Translations under genes and position numbers: made by a program
Assembly (NCBI GenBank): GCA_027039465.1
Contig: JALWEA010000651.1
Coordinates: 1-6,227 of the forward strand
DNA from: Calditrichia bacterium
Lineage (GTDB): Bacteria > Calditrichota > Calditrichia > Calditrichales > Calditrichaceae
Length of the DNA: 6,227 bases
Reading direction: 5' to 3'
Shown: positions 6,101-6,227 of the stretch, one piece after another
Numbering within the stretch: position 1 is the stretch's first letter
How the letters are laid out: each line of letters starts with the position of its first letter
Notes under the pieces: generated by a model
The model's database searches: none
What the model saw: only the letters and a program-made list of their open reading frames with translations
What the model was told of the DNA's origin: nothing

Positions 6101-6127
6101 ACAAATTAAACTCTAACTCCGCTGGAT

Positions 6128-6227
6128 TTACGTAATAGGTATATCTAATTCTAATTTTTTAATCAAATTTTTAGTTTTGGAATTTATTTCAGCCAGATGC
6201 CACTTTCCATTAATTTTGACTTGTTTT
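6128..6227 (-). CDS. C-terminal end of an unidentified convergent gene (partial)
   Basis: On the minus strand the frame is open from the window edge to a TAA at 6130-6128 and encodes the last 32 residues of a longer protein. It includes GKWHLAEI and ends LELDIPIT. The peptide is Lys-rich and mildly amphipathic, with a Trp-His pair, and reads like a natural C-terminus. The other two minus frames are closed nearby. Convergence with the oxidoreductase gene, with hairpins between the two, is a normal arrangement. I do not recognise the family. In DNA this AT-rich a 32-codon open run can occur by chance, so the call is tentative. Confidence 0.45.
   Translation of the reverse strand, partial: KQVKINGKWHLAEINSKTKNLIKKLELDIPIT

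Overview
The window looks like a chromosomal segment of a Gram-negative bacterium. The best evidence is an Omp85-type outer-membrane barrel protein with a signal peptide and a C-terminal phenylalanine. Coding DNA is of moderate GC, the gaps are very AT-rich and studded with short palindromes, and Shine-Dalgarno sites are clear. My guess is the Bacteroidota/Calditrichota/Ignavibacteria side of the tree; this rests on general impression and is not proven here.

Layout. 1-315 is an AT-rich divergent intergenic region. Its left edge carries a strong Shine-Dalgarno site for a minus-strand gene whose start lies just outside the window. 316-1434 (+) is a solitary TagB/TagF-like CDP-glycerol glycerophosphotransferase-family protein. 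After a gap of about 140 bases come two translationally coupled plus-strand genes. The first, 1574-3163, is a PHP-domain metal-dependent phosphoesterase-type protein of the CehA/McbA kind. The second, 3160-4518, is a small Omp85/BamA-superfamily outer-membrane protein with one POTRA domain. They share a 4-base ATGA overlap. 4519-4950 is a 432-base non-coding stretch full of hairpins that resemble dispersed REP-like palindromic repeats. 4951-5964 (+) is a zinc-free MDR-family NAD(P)H:quinone oxidoreductase/VAT1-like protein. It is followed by a textbook intrinsic terminator (6008-6036) and a second hairpin with a T run (6080-6100). At the right edge, 6128-6227 (-) is probably the C-terminal end of a convergent gene that I cannot identify.

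How the genes may work together. The first three genes read in one direction and plausibly concern the cell envelope: a transferase for glycerol-phosphate-type polymers or an analogous head group, a phosphoesterase-like enzyme, and an outer-membrane barrel. Only the phosphoesterase/Omp85 pair is physically coupled. The link to the transferase is inferred from proximity. The oxidoreductase is separated by the repeat-rich gap and has its own ribosome binding site, so it is probably an independent unit. I found no CRISPR array, no tRNA or rRNA and no transposase. The most interesting items are the coupled PHP hydrolase/mini-Omp85 pair and the palindrome cluster at 4571-4706.
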